Counted from the first letter of the stretch, positions 1 through 7,297 are shown. The stretch is 13,819 nucleotides of DNA from Oligoflexales bacterium (GCA_028282865.1 JANQHA010000606.1:1-13819); one strand, 5' to 3'. Made by a program: numbers and translations. Notes: generated from the sequence alone by a model not told the origin.

Positions 1-1397
1 CGAGAAGGTTGAGTGCTCTCGCAATATGATTTGAGGTTATCTCGCTTACCTTCGCTAAGGCGATCTTCTAACTGCTTCAATACAGCTTCTGGACCGATCC
101 ATGCGCTGGCGAGCTGCTTTGCCGAGAAGCTATCTAAGATTTCTATTACTTTTTCGTCTGGTAACCTAACTAGCCATCCGAGTGATCGAACTCGCCTTGC
201 TAGGTCTAGATCAAATGGGCTTCGGTCTAGCAGATCTTGCTCATCTTCGATGCTACGAAGCCTTATTTCCTGAGAGGCCTTCAAGTTTCTAGGGTCAGAA
301 GTGGGAGCCGCGCTTATAATCTTAAGCACTTTGTCTAAGGGTATGTCACCGTCGCTTGAGTTGTTGTCTAGTTCAATTAGAACATTTGCCGGTATATCCA
401 ATTTCTCAAGTCTAAGAGGGCTGACTCTTGTAAATATAACAGGGTTGTCGAGGATAATCTTAGTAACAGCTGAGTTGTCTAGAAAGTGAAATGGTAATGG
501 ATCCAAGTAGCTTGGATGTTGCTCCAACCCTAAATCTGCTGGACTCTTAGTGGCCAGATATGCTGTATAAGACTGTAAAAATGATACCTCTTTAAGGATT
601 TCCTGCTTAACAGTTATTGGCATCTTCTTCCAAATATACGCTCCATACTCGTCATATTGAGACCAATAACAATCTGTGATTATCGATAAAAAAGATTCTT
701 TAGAGTATCCAGCATAGTTAGAAGATGACTCTCCTTGGGGTAACATAGCTACGTTAGGATCATTGACAGCTTTGATATTTGACGCCGGAGTATCTATGAT
801 TTGCTGCGATGACTCTAGCTTCTGAGATATGGCTATCGATGCTTCTGTTAATGATGACCTTAGCTTATTGATGCTTTTGATAACTAGAAATATACCTACT
901 GTTGCTAAGAAGATAAAGCTCAGTAGCAGTAGTGCGATAGTTGACCCGTAGGTCTGTAATATAGTTTCAGTCGCTTCTCTAGAGGTGCTCTCGTTGTTTT
1001 GTTTTTGACCTGGTATTTTTTGGGTGTTGAATTTAACCATGCCTGCTTTGAAACCCAATAAGTCGGCTAAGGTTCTTTTCATACTGTCATCTAACTCGAA
1101 ATTATTTGAAAAAACTGTCAAATAGACGGTTTTGATCTCTATTGAATTGTCGGATGTGCGAACGTTCATGTCCTTTACGACCAAGTTTGTGTGGGGAAGT
1201 GTAACGTTTGTGGTCTTAGGTACGAGCTTCAATGATACAATGGCATGCTCATCTATTTTTGTTATAAATGTTTGGGCTTTTTTTTCTAATTGCAATTCCA
1301 GTTCAGCTAAATGTGGCGGATTTATTACAGCATACCCTAGCGGGGCTATAAAGAAAAAGAATGAAATATTTAATAAAATTTTTGCCACAGCTCTCAT
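1..1397 (-). CDS. FliF/FliG-like fused membrane protein (partial, C-terminus beyond window)
   Basis: An open frame starts at ATG 1397 and runs without a stop off the left edge, giving 465 visible residues. Seen: a signal peptide or first TM helix at about 5-23 (basic start, then a Phe-rich core); an extracytoplasmic region at about 24-150; one strong TM helix at about 151-174; then a cytoplasmic, mostly helical region. Residues 101-130 (LDDSMKRTLADLLGFKAG) resemble the last periplasmic repeat of FliF, where an 'LV..AVGFD..RGD' helix precedes the second TM. Residues 405-458 (LVRLPDEKVIEILDSF, then AKQLASAWIGPEAVLK) follow the pattern of the FliG C-terminal domain ('LVKLDDRSIQRVL', 'DLALALKGASE'). 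Inferred: a compact natural FliF-FliG fusion acting as a rotor-like part. Its start overlaps the stop of the upstream lipoprotein gene (ATGA, 4 nt), with AAGAGAG upstream, so translation is probably coupled. The FliG match is by eye; the FliF match is weaker. It could instead be another ring protein with an ARM-like tail. Confidence 0.6.
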   Translation of the reverse strand, partial: MRAVAKILLNISFFFFIAPLGYAVINPPHLAELELQLEKKAQTFITKIDEHAIVSLKLVPKTTNVTLPHTNLVVKDMNVRTSDNSIEIKTVYLTVFSNNFELDDSMKRTLADLLGFKAGMVKFNTQKIPGQKQNNESTSREATETILQTYGSTIALLLLSFIFLATVGIFLVIKSINKLRSSLTEASIAISQKLESSQQIIDTPASNIKAVNDPNVAMLPQGESSSNYAGYSKESFLSIITDCYWSQYDEYGAYIWKKMPITVKQEILKEVSFLQSYTAYLATKSPADLGLEQHPSYLDPLPFHFLDNSAVTKIILDNPVIFTRVSPLRLEKLDIPANVLIELDNNSSDGDIPLDKVLKIISAAPTSDPRNLKASQEIRLRSIEDEQDLLDRSPFDLDLARRVRSLGWLVRLPDEKVIEILDSFSAKQLASAWIGPEAVLKQLEDRLSEGKRDNLKSYCESTQPS

Positions 1398-1963
1398 TGC
1401 TGAACTCTCTTACCTTGGATTTGATTTAACATTTGTTTTGCTATCTTATGCTCCGGGCTTTCCTTTAAAATGTCGTTAATCACTTCAACTGCTCTGGGTT
1501 GATCCCCTAACAGAACGTAACAGTTAGCCTTTAGAAGTTTTATCGCAATGATTGGAAGTTTTTTCTCGAGATCGACTATTTTTTCAAGAGCATTGGTTGT
1601 CTTCTTTTGACCGAGAAGTATCTGAACTTCATTAATAGAGTCGAGAGCCACCTGGATGTCTTGTTGCAGCTTCTTCTGATAGCTGGGTCCTCCCCAGTCC
1701 TCTATTTTTACAAGAGACGCGGTCATGGTAGATCTGGCCTCTTTGTCAGCCATCGGGTAGACCATTAGTGATATATGCCCTTCCTTCTCGATGATTATTG
1801 GTTGTGAGGTTAACTCTATTGGCTCGTTTGCCTTTATGGGCTTGCTGGCTTGCTCGCTATCCCTGAGAGTAGCACTCTGAGTCAGCACGAGTTGAGCCGT
1901 GCCTGGCTTAGCACACGAGCTAGCTAGAAAGGTGATTGATGCAAATAACCAAAAGTAACTCAT
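1394..1963 (-). CDS. TPR-like lipoprotein of the motor-like cluster
   Basis: This 189-residue protein begins with a short signal peptide ending in LASSC, so Cys17 is the likely lipidation site; Ala at +2 fits outer-membrane sorting by the E. coli rule. Residues about 48-80 look like a small beta domain. Residues about 92-185 are helical with TPR-like spacing: the pair around ALEKIVDLEKKLP and AIKLLKANCYVLLGDQPRAV then VINDILKESPEH has the usual small-residue/leucine pattern and ends in a Pro. A good ribosome binding site, AGGAGAA (1973-1979), lies 9 nt before ATG 1963. The gene overlaps the FliF/FliG-like gene by 4 nt, so the two are very probably made together. Inferred role: an outer-membrane-anchored partner or assembly factor (pilotin-like) for the envelope machine. 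No specific family is recognised. Confidence 0.7.
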   Translation of the reverse strand: MSYFWLFASITFLASSCAKPGTAQLVLTQSATLRDSEQASKPIKANEPIELTSQPIIIEKEGHISLMVYPMADKEARSTMTASLVKIEDWGGPSYQKKLQQDIQVALDSINEVQILLGQKKTTNALEKIVDLEKKLPIIAIKLLKANCYVLLGDQPRAVEVINDILKESPEHKIAKQMLNQIQGKRVQQ

Positions 1964-2133
1964 TTGTTTTGATTCTCCTGATCTTAGTATCGGAGCTAAG
2001 TATATGATCTTTAGGAAGTTAAATGTTTCTAACCGAAATAGTTATTTCCCACATATATACATTTTCTTTATCTTTTTTAGGTGTTTTAGCTATTTCTTGA
2101 AATTGTGCCAGAACCTAAGAATTAATAAATTCG
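1964..2133 (-). promoter_or_regulatory. intergenic region with possible promoter for the lipoprotein-FliF/FliG pair
   Basis: A 170-bp AT-rich gap separates the MotB-like stop from the lipoprotein start. On the minus strand a TATACT (1999-2004) is a plausible -10 box, about 36 nt before the start codon, but no convincing -35 box precedes it at normal spacing. A short imperfect hairpin (GAATT/AATTC, 2119-2132) sits just after the MotB-like gene and lacks a T-tract, so it is not a clear terminator. The gap may mark a second promoter within the cluster rather than the end of an operon. Confidence 0.25.
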
Positions 2134-2850
2134 TCAGTGAGATTGTAGAAAGTGTTTGGAAGAAATAGTGATTGATAGAGATCTGGATGCGTTTATATTA
2201 TCGGCTGCCCCACTGGTGATGATGTTTGAAGATGGAAAGCCATGTTTTTGAAAAAATAGTGCTGCTTGAGTCGCTCTTAGTGCACTCAATTGAAAGTTGT
2301 TGGTAAATTTTTCACTATGTACTGATACTTTTTGCTTGTCCGAGTGACCGATAAAATGGATCTTAAGTTTTTCTTTGTAAGGCGAAAGTACTGTGATTAG
2401 TCGTTTCATCTTTTTTTGGGTCGATGAATTTAATTGGTACCTTCTCTTGCCATAAGTATTGTTTGGGAAATTGATCCTAATAGTTTTGCCGGTGTTTGTT
2501 GTTTCGTAGGTTAAGTCTAGGTCTTTGGCTACTTGATCGATATTCGGTATCGCTGCTAATTGTCCTTGGTTTGATTGCTTAGCGGTCTTACTAGAACGAC
2601 TATCGTTTGCAGGTCGTCCAGCTTTCTGGGTCGCATTTCCTTTTAATTCGGTGGCAATTTGATCGATGATCTGCGTCTTTTGGCTCTTACCTTGAGAGAA
2701 GAAGATTACGAAGAAACCCAAAAGTACCATAAGCATGTCAGAATAAGCGACTGACCATAAATGGTCATTTTCGCTACTCGACCCGGTGTCACGAATGTAC
2801 CGAGGTTTGGCGGCAGGTAGTTTATGATTCTCATCTGGTTCATGCCGCAC
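2134..2850 (-). CDS. MotB-like stator protein with OmpA-like domain
   Basis: With the preferred GTG start at 2850 the protein has 238 residues: a short cytoplasmic N-terminus, one TM helix at about 32-52 (WSVAYSDMLMVLLGFFVIFF), a low-complexity linker at about 53-105, and an OmpA/MotB C-terminal domain at about 115-230. Asp38 in the helix matches the proton-carrying Asp of MotB. The C-domain shows GHSD (168-171) and NNFQLSALRA (184-193), which correspond to the GHTD and NWELSxxRA motifs of peptidoglycan-binding MotB domains. In flagellar motors such a protein pairs with MotA, forms the ion channel and anchors the stator to peptidoglycan. An ATG at 2895 would add 15 residues but has no Shine-Dalgarno sequence; GTG 2850 has AAAGAGG 9 nt upstream and overlaps the motA-like stop by 11 nt. 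Shorter than typical MotB. A Tol/Pal-like or Zorya role is less likely. Confidence 0.85.
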   Translation of the reverse strand: MRHEPDENHKLPAAKPRYIRDTGSSSENDHLWSVAYSDMLMVLLGFFVIFFSQGKSQKTQIIDQIATELKGNATQKAGRPANDSRSSKTAKQSNQGQLAAIPNIDQVAKDLDLTYETTNTGKTIRINFPNNTYGKRRYQLNSSTQKKMKRLITVLSPYKEKLKIHFIGHSDKQKVSVHSEKFTNNFQLSALRATQAALFFQKHGFPSSNIITSGAADNINASRSLSITISSKHFLQSH

Positions 2851-3547
2851 GGTTGCTGACCTCTTTCTCGATAATCGACCCAGCAATATCAGCATTAATC
2901 ATAGCTAGAGTCTGATAAACTTGGTCTAGCTGCTGCTCACGTTGTTTAGTATATATTTGGCAGTGGTCAGCGAATGGTAGGATAAAGCAATTCGATAGGA
3001 ATAGTCCATAAAATGTAGCTGTCAATGCTAGGGCTAATGCGAAGCCGATATTCTCGGTGCCGGACTCATTAAGTTTTGAAAACATGCTAACTAGTCCGAC
3101 TACGGTACCGGTCATACCTAGTGCCGGGGGGTATTTCGCCAAATTTTTTAAAACAGCGACAGTATTATGATACTCGTCAATTATCTCGATTCTTTTTTGG
3201 TCTAGCAAGCTATTAATCAGACTTGGTTCTACGCCATCGTCCCAAAGGCTTGCAGCGTAGTTAATAAGCACATTTGTTGAGGGAGTTGAGAGTTTTCGTC
3301 GCTTTGTTAATTCGGTCAGTTCCGAGCGTAGAGTGGCAGAGTTTGTCTTATCATTTGCTAACTCAATCAAAAGCTTGAATATTTTTCTTACAGATTTTTT
3401 TGGAGTTGAAGCTATTAGTATCGCAACAGTACCGCCAAAAACTATCGAGATAGCATGGAGATTTAAAAACAGCTGAAAAAAATCCTCTTGCGCCGTAAAA
3501 GCTATTGAGGCCAATACCAGAGCTGTACCTAGTAGCAATTTGTACAT
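2840..3547 (-). CDS. MotA-like stator/proton-channel protein
   Basis: This 235-residue integral membrane protein has four predicted TM helices, at about 3-20, 26-46, 139-160 and 168-192, with the large cytoplasmic loop between the second and third as in MotA. Residues 36-48 (VFGGTVAILIAST) match the MotA 'LGGTxAAxLIS' segment. Residues 139-155 (YPPALGMTGTVVGLVSM) match the MotA third helix, including its conserved Pro-containing start and GxxGTxxGL. Helix 4 (ALALTATFYGLFLSN) fits 'AVALLTTLYGxxLAN'. The cytoplasmic loop is a little short relative to flagellar MotA. RBS GAAAGG (3555-3560) is 7 nt before ATG 3547. With the overlapping MotB-like gene it should form an ion-driven stator complex in the inner membrane. 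The nearby FliG-like protein, rather than flagellar genes, suggests a dedicated non-flagellar motor. TolQ/ExbB is an alternative name, but the OmpA-tailed partner favours MotA. Confidence 0.85.
   Translation of the reverse strand: MYKLLLGTALVLASIAFTAQEDFFQLFLNLHAISIVFGGTVAILIASTPKKSVRKIFKLLIELANDKTNSATLRSELTELTKRRKLSTPSTNVLINYAASLWDDGVEPSLINSLLDQKRIEIIDEYHNTVAVLKNLAKYPPALGMTGTVVGLVSMFSKLNESGTENIGFALALALTATFYGLFLSNCFILPFADHCQIYTKQREQQLDQVYQTLAMINADIAGSIIEKEVSNRAA
2860..2866 (-). promoter_or_regulatory. ribosome binding site deciding the motB-like start
   Basis: AAAGAGG on the minus strand lies 9 nt before GTG 2850, inside the end of the MotA-like frame. The alternative ATG at 2895 has no purine-rich stretch at usable distance. 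The GTG start also gives the usual short MotB N-terminus. Confidence 0.55.
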
Positions 3548-3590
3548 ACTTAGACCTTTCTATACATTGCCTACGGGTAGCTATCGGGTT

Positions 3591-3619
3591 AAATTAAATA
3601 AACTTAAGTTTATCGACAA
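3591..3619 (-). promoter_or_regulatory. candidate promoter of the motor-like cluster with palindromic operator in its spacer
   Basis: On the minus strand TTGTCG (3614-3619) and TAATTT (3591-3596) lie 17 bp apart, upstream of the MotA-like gene. The spacer is filled by a perfect 16-bp palindrome, ATAAACTTAAGTTTAT (3598-3613). A dimeric regulator bound here would sit between the -35 and -10 boxes. The same palindrome followed by an AT-rich run could instead act as a weak terminator for the glycosyltransferase gene upstream. The palindrome is directly visible; the promoter call is weak. Confidence 0.35.
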
Positions 3620-3659
3620 CCGTCGCTTGGCGAAGACTTTATTATTATTTGATTTTTAG

Positions 3660-6005
3660 CTATTTTATTGATCGTAGATCTTTAATAACCGAGAAATTCT
3701 TATTGTATCTTTGTACGGTTACGTACGATTTGCCTAAAACTTTGTGGTCTTCGTATGATCTTGTGGGTACTGCTATAAAATCTGCCTCATCTTTATTTGA
3801 GGTGTACTCTAATACCTTGCTGTTTTCGGTCCATAGCATTATCTGAAGGGCCGGTCCAATGGCATGGATCTTAAAGCTGCGTCCCGGATGCTCACGCAAT
3901 AACTTATTTTCGAGTTTAGCGATAAGCTCCAGATACGAATTGCCCCAATACTCGGACTCGTACTTTTTAAAAGCATATGCTGGTCCGCCTATAAACCTGT
4001 TGTAGTAGGTATATTCATGCGGATGTAGCTTCCACATAACTTCAATTGGTAGGGCGAACAGCGCGGCGATGAGAAATAATGTCGCAGCATAAAAGCCTTT
4101 TGAGCGGATCTCGACTAACTGTAAAGCTTTGTCTAATCCCGTAGCTGCAAATATAGCGAATACTGGGCAAACAAATAGTAGGTGCCGATAGTTATCATAC
4201 AAAACTGATTTCTTAAAGATAACGTAGGCTACGGGAAACAAACCCGCCAATAAAACTATGAATCCATTTACCTTAGTTTTAGTCGGTAGTTTAGGGGCGT
4301 AATATATTAAGCCGATGATGAACAACACCATACCTAGTAAGAAAACTTCAGTGTTTTGAATCATCATAAGATGTGGAATGTAGTCCCAAGGTAAATCTAG
4401 CGAACTAACTTCTGTGCCTTTGAAAGCAATCACCCCTTCCCAATTAAATTTGGACATTTCCGACAGTGCTAGGAAAGGGTTTACTAAGGGGTTCGTTTGA
4501 GCCCAAGGCCAGAAAAGTAGCATAATGATATAGCTAATTGCTATCGCAGTAGAACAAATTTTGACGGTTTGTATCAATGCTGCCTTAACGGGTAGTTTTC
4601 CTCGGGAAATATTAATGAGTATTGTTATTGCGACACCAAACACCAGGTAGCTATAAAGGACGAAACCTCCGACTCGAACGCCTAATGCAGCTCCCATCGC
4701 TAATCCAAGCTTGATAGTTAAACCTAGGGAAAATTGAGGCAGTTGGTTTAATAACTTTATTAAGTAGTAAATCGACCAAATGTAAGCGGTCGCGAAGGGA
4801 ATGTCCTTGGAGTTGATAAACATGTGTCCGTAAAAAACCGGGCTTAGTATTAATAACAAACCGGTAAGGAAACCAGCCCGCGCCTGTCCAGTAATAAGCC
4901 TGGCTAATCGGATAGCCCCGACAACACCTAACAAACCGAATAATGCCGTGCATAGTTTTCGAACCGTATAGACAGGAAGCCAGCGAAACCACTTGTCGAC
5001 CAATGACATCCAGAATTCAAAAAAACCGCCGTATAAATACAGGTTGCTGAAGTTGAGTGCTCGATGATCTTGAAAAAAACTAGCGTACCAATTTGCTACG
5101 AGCCGACCGTAATGGTGCTGGACTGGCTCGTCCCATACACTCCCGTAGTTTGGAAATGTTAAAGATATAATTAGCACCGCTACACCAAGTAACCAAACCG
5201 TAGCGCGGTCCCAGCGTCCATCCGGTGTCTTCAGATTAAGTTGTTCATAGAATAGCTTAGTGCGGATTTTTAAAATCTCTAGTGACATTTTTACAGAATC
5301 TATCGCAGGATTAACTCTGCTGTCATCGATGGCATTCCAAGTGATTGGTTGTTCAATGATATTGATGTTTTGCCTGTTCGCTCTCATTAGTATTTCAACA
5401 TCATGAGCCCATCCTGTTAAATAAAGTTCCTGGAAAAGCTCTCGCCCCAATTCACCAGGGTAGAGTTTAAACCCGCATTGACTATCGTAGATGCTCAGGT
5501 TGCTGGAAGTTTGGACTAGTAGATTAAATACCCTGCCCATAATGCGACGCAGTTTTTTATCACTCACGATGGATTCGCTGTGCTCTCGAGATCCAATATG
5601 GATGGTGTTAGTGCAATTAAAATCAACGCGCTTGCTCGCATGCCATTTCATGACTTCCAATGGATCCGTGGCAATATCTGCATCCATAGTTAGCAACCAT
5701 TGGCCAGTGGACTTTTGAACCCCCGCTTTAAGGGCTGCCCCTTTCCCGAAATTTCTGGAAAGATTGATAATATTAAGGTCCAGTGACAGTTTGTGTTCTT
5801 TGGTGTGATCTATGAATTCTTTTTGGAGCTTGGTTAGAGCTTCGGCAGTTTGATCTATACTGCCGTCGTTTACTAAGATGAATTCATAACTTGAAAATGG
5901 CAATTGAGTCTGAGCTATGAAATCCCATAAACTTTTTTTAAGCAAAGATACTCTATTTTGTTCGTTGTACAGCGGAACAACGATTGAGAGCTTTTGGTTA
6001 TTCAT
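3660..6005 (-). CDS. two-domain glycosyltransferase: GT2 polyprenyl-phosphate sugar synthase fused to GT-C membrane transferase
   Basis: The protein has 781 residues. Residues 1-255 form a GT2 GT-A domain of the DPM1/ALG5 type: SIVVPLYNE (7-15), ILVNDGSIDQT (43-53), RNFGKGAALKAG (84-95), the metal-binding DAD at 108-110, CGFKLY (177-182), and a C-terminal part (QPITWNAIDDSRVNP) like ALG5. Such domains load a sugar from a nucleotide donor onto dolichyl/undecaprenyl phosphate. Residues about 267-655 carry about ten hydrophobic helices of a GT39/ArnT-like GT-C enzyme, with WDEP (291-294) in the first external loop as the likely catalytic acidic site, and HPHEYTYYNRFIGG (661-674), a signature seen in this class. 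The last 100 residues are soluble. Inferred: the enzyme makes a lipid-linked sugar and then transfers it to a protein or envelope glycan outside the inner membrane. The gene follows the thiolase gene by 33 bp. ATG 6005 has only a weak ribosome binding site. Confidence 0.85.
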   Translation of the reverse strand: MNNQKLSIVVPLYNEQNRVSLLKKSLWDFIAQTQLPFSSYEFILVNDGSIDQTAEALTKLQKEFIDHTKEHKLSLDLNIINLSRNFGKGAALKAGVQKSTGQWLLTMDADIATDPLEVMKWHASKRVDFNCTNTIHIGSREHSESIVSDKKLRRIMGRVFNLLVQTSSNLSIYDSQCGFKLYPGELGRELFQELYLTGWAHDVEILMRANRQNINIIEQPITWNAIDDSRVNPAIDSVKMSLEILKIRTKLFYEQLNLKTPDGRWDRATVWLLGVAVLIISLTFPNYGSVWDEPVQHHYGRLVANWYASFFQDHRALNFSNLYLYGGFFEFWMSLVDKWFRWLPVYTVRKLCTALFGLLGVVGAIRLARLITGQARAGFLTGLLLILSPVFYGHMFINSKDIPFATAYIWSIYYLIKLLNQLPQFSLGLTIKLGLAMGAALGVRVGGFVLYSYLVFGVAITILINISRGKLPVKAALIQTVKICSTAIAISYIIMLLFWPWAQTNPLVNPFLALSEMSKFNWEGVIAFKGTEVSSLDLPWDYIPHLMMIQNTEVFLLGMVLFIIGLIYYAPKLPTKTKVNGFIVLLAGLFPVAYVIFKKSVLYDNYRHLLFVCPVFAIFAATGLDKALQLVEIRSKGFYAATLFLIAALFALPIEVMWKLHPHEYTYYNRFIGGPAYAFKKYESEYWGNSYLELIAKLENKLLREHPGRSFKIHAIGPALQIMLWTENSKVLEYTSNKDEADFIAVPTRSYEDHKVLGKSYVTVQRYNKNFSVIKDLRSIK

Positions 6006-6038
6006 AGCTATGGCTGCCCATGGAAACTGATTGCGACC

Positions 6039-7217
6039 CTACAGACTCTCGACAATCACACCACTAGCTTCGCCGCCACCGATGCAAAGGGTTGCTAAGC
6101 CGCGCTTAGCGTTGCGAGCTGACATTGCATGTAATAGTGTTACTAAGATGCGAGCGCCACTGCAGCCAATCGGATGCCCCAATGATACTGCACCGCCGTT
6201 GACATTGACTTGGTCGTGATTTAAGCCAAGCTCTTTCATTGCGACCATAGTGACTGTGGCAAACGCTTCGTTAATTTCCCAAAGATCGATGTCCTTAACC
6301 TCTAACTTTGATTTATCAAGAAGTTTTTTTATACATGCGATGGGAGCGGTGGTAAACCATTCTGGTTCTTGAGCTGCAGATGCTTGATGAGTGATTTTTG
6401 CAATCGGTTTTAACCCATTTGCTTGAGCTGTCTTTAAGTCAGTCAAGCAAAGCAGTGCAGATCCATCATTGATTGACGATGCGTTACCTGCTGTAACACT
6501 GCCGTCTTTCTCAAATGCTGGGCGTAGCTGCCGCAGTTTTTCAAGATCTACAGAAAACGGCTCTTCATCTTTAGCAACCATAGTGGTTTTTCTTCGAGAT
6601 GAAACCTCGACTGGTACCAACTCAGCGTCAAACAGACCCTTCTCTGCTGCATTTCTTGATCTGGTATAGCTCTCGACGGCGAAGTCATCCTGTTCTTCTC
6701 GGCTAAATTGATACTCTTTGGCGCACATTTCGCCAAAGTTGCCCATGGGTTTGTCGCCATAAGGGTCCCAGAGACCGTCGTATTGCATCGAGTCTTGAAC
6801 TTCAACACTACCAAATCGGTAGCCCTGGCGTGAGTTAGGCAGTAGATGAGGAGCTAGCGACATATTCTCCTGGCCACCAGCTATAATGAAATTTGCATCC
6901 CCCAAGCGGATAGCTTGGTCAGCTAGCATCACCGCCTTTAAACCGCTACCGCAAACACGTCCTATGGTGGTTGCACAAACAGATTTAGGTAATCCGCCAA
7001 ACAGAGCGGCCTGACGCGCTGGGGCCTGGCCAATCCCTGAGGTCAAGACGTTTCCCATAATGATTTCGTCGACCCACTCGGGTTTAATTCCGTTTTTTAT
7101 TGCGTCCTGAATTAAGGCAGCTGTAAGTTTAGGAGCTGGGACCGAGGAGAGCGCTCCGCTCATTTTACCGATAGGTGTTCTTTTAGCATAGACAATGACT
7201 GTAGGGTTATCGCTCAT
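6039..7217 (-). CDS. acetyl-CoA C-acetyltransferase (thiolase)
   Basis: This 392-residue thiolase is full length for the family. Catalytic residues fall at the same numbers as in the well-studied Zoogloea biosynthetic enzyme: Cys89 in GRVCGSGLKA, Asn316 in NEAFA, His348 in SLGHPIG, and Cys378 in CIGGGEASG. It should condense two acetyl-CoA to acetoacetyl-CoA or run the reverse cleavage (the atoB/phaA/thlA type). The usual N-K before VCGSG is G-R here, and the end reads GGGEASG rather than GGGQGIA, so chain-length preference is uncertain. RBS GAAAGG (7226-7231) is 8 nt before ATG 7217. No hydroxybutyrate or fatty-acid oxidation gene is adjacent, so the pathway cannot be fixed from context. It diverges from carA and leads into the glycosyltransferase gene. 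Confidence 0.93.
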   Translation of the reverse strand: MSDNPTVIVYAKRTPIGKMSGALSSVPAPKLTAALIQDAIKNGIKPEWVDEIIMGNVLTSGIGQAPARQAALFGGLPKSVCATTIGRVCGSGLKAVMLADQAIRLGDANFIIAGGQENMSLAPHLLPNSRQGYRFGSVEVQDSMQYDGLWDPYGDKPMGNFGEMCAKEYQFSREEQDDFAVESYTRSRNAAEKGLFDAELVPVEVSSRRKTTMVAKDEEPFSVDLEKLRQLRPAFEKDGSVTAGNASSINDGSALLCLTDLKTAQANGLKPIAKITHQASAAQEPEWFTTAPIACIKKLLDKSKLEVKDIDLWEINEAFATVTMVAMKELGLNHDQVNVNGGAVSLGHPIGCSGARILVTLLHAMSARNAKRGLATLCIGGGEASGVIVESL

Positions 7218-7266
7218 AATTTAAACCTTTCATCTTTCTGGGCAACGGGCCAACCAATTACGCGAT

Positions 7267-7297
7267 ATTAAACTATTTAGTGAAAAACAATAGTCAA
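7267..7297 (-). promoter_or_regulatory. candidate promoter of the thiolase gene
   Basis: On the minus strand TTGACT (7292-7297) is a five-of-six -35 match, followed after 19 bp by TTTAAT (7267-7272), a five-of-six -10 match. The spacer is longer than ideal. The -35 box shares bases with the candidate carA -35 on the other strand. Confidence 0.35.

Noticed and set aside
1132..1479. 115-residue plus-strand frame over the lipoprotein/fusion junction
   Set aside because: It runs antisense to two genes with signal peptides and ribosome binding sites; its hydrophobic look comes from the complement of the coding strand.
2119..2132. Hairpin GAATT/AATTC as terminator of the MotB-like gene
   Set aside because: The stem is five AT-rich base pairs and no T-tract follows on the minus strand.
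2134..3547. MotA/MotB pair as ZorA/ZorB of a Zorya anti-phage system
   Set aside because: ZorA normally carries a long C-terminal coiled-coil tail, and Zorya loci include ZorC/ZorD or ZorE. The MotA-like protein here ends soon after its last helix, and the neighbours are a lipoprotein and a FliF/FliG-like protein.
4651..4992. 113-residue open frame on the minus strand
   Set aside because: It lies within the glycosyltransferase gene in another frame and has no recognisable features; the long frame has clear family motifs throughout.
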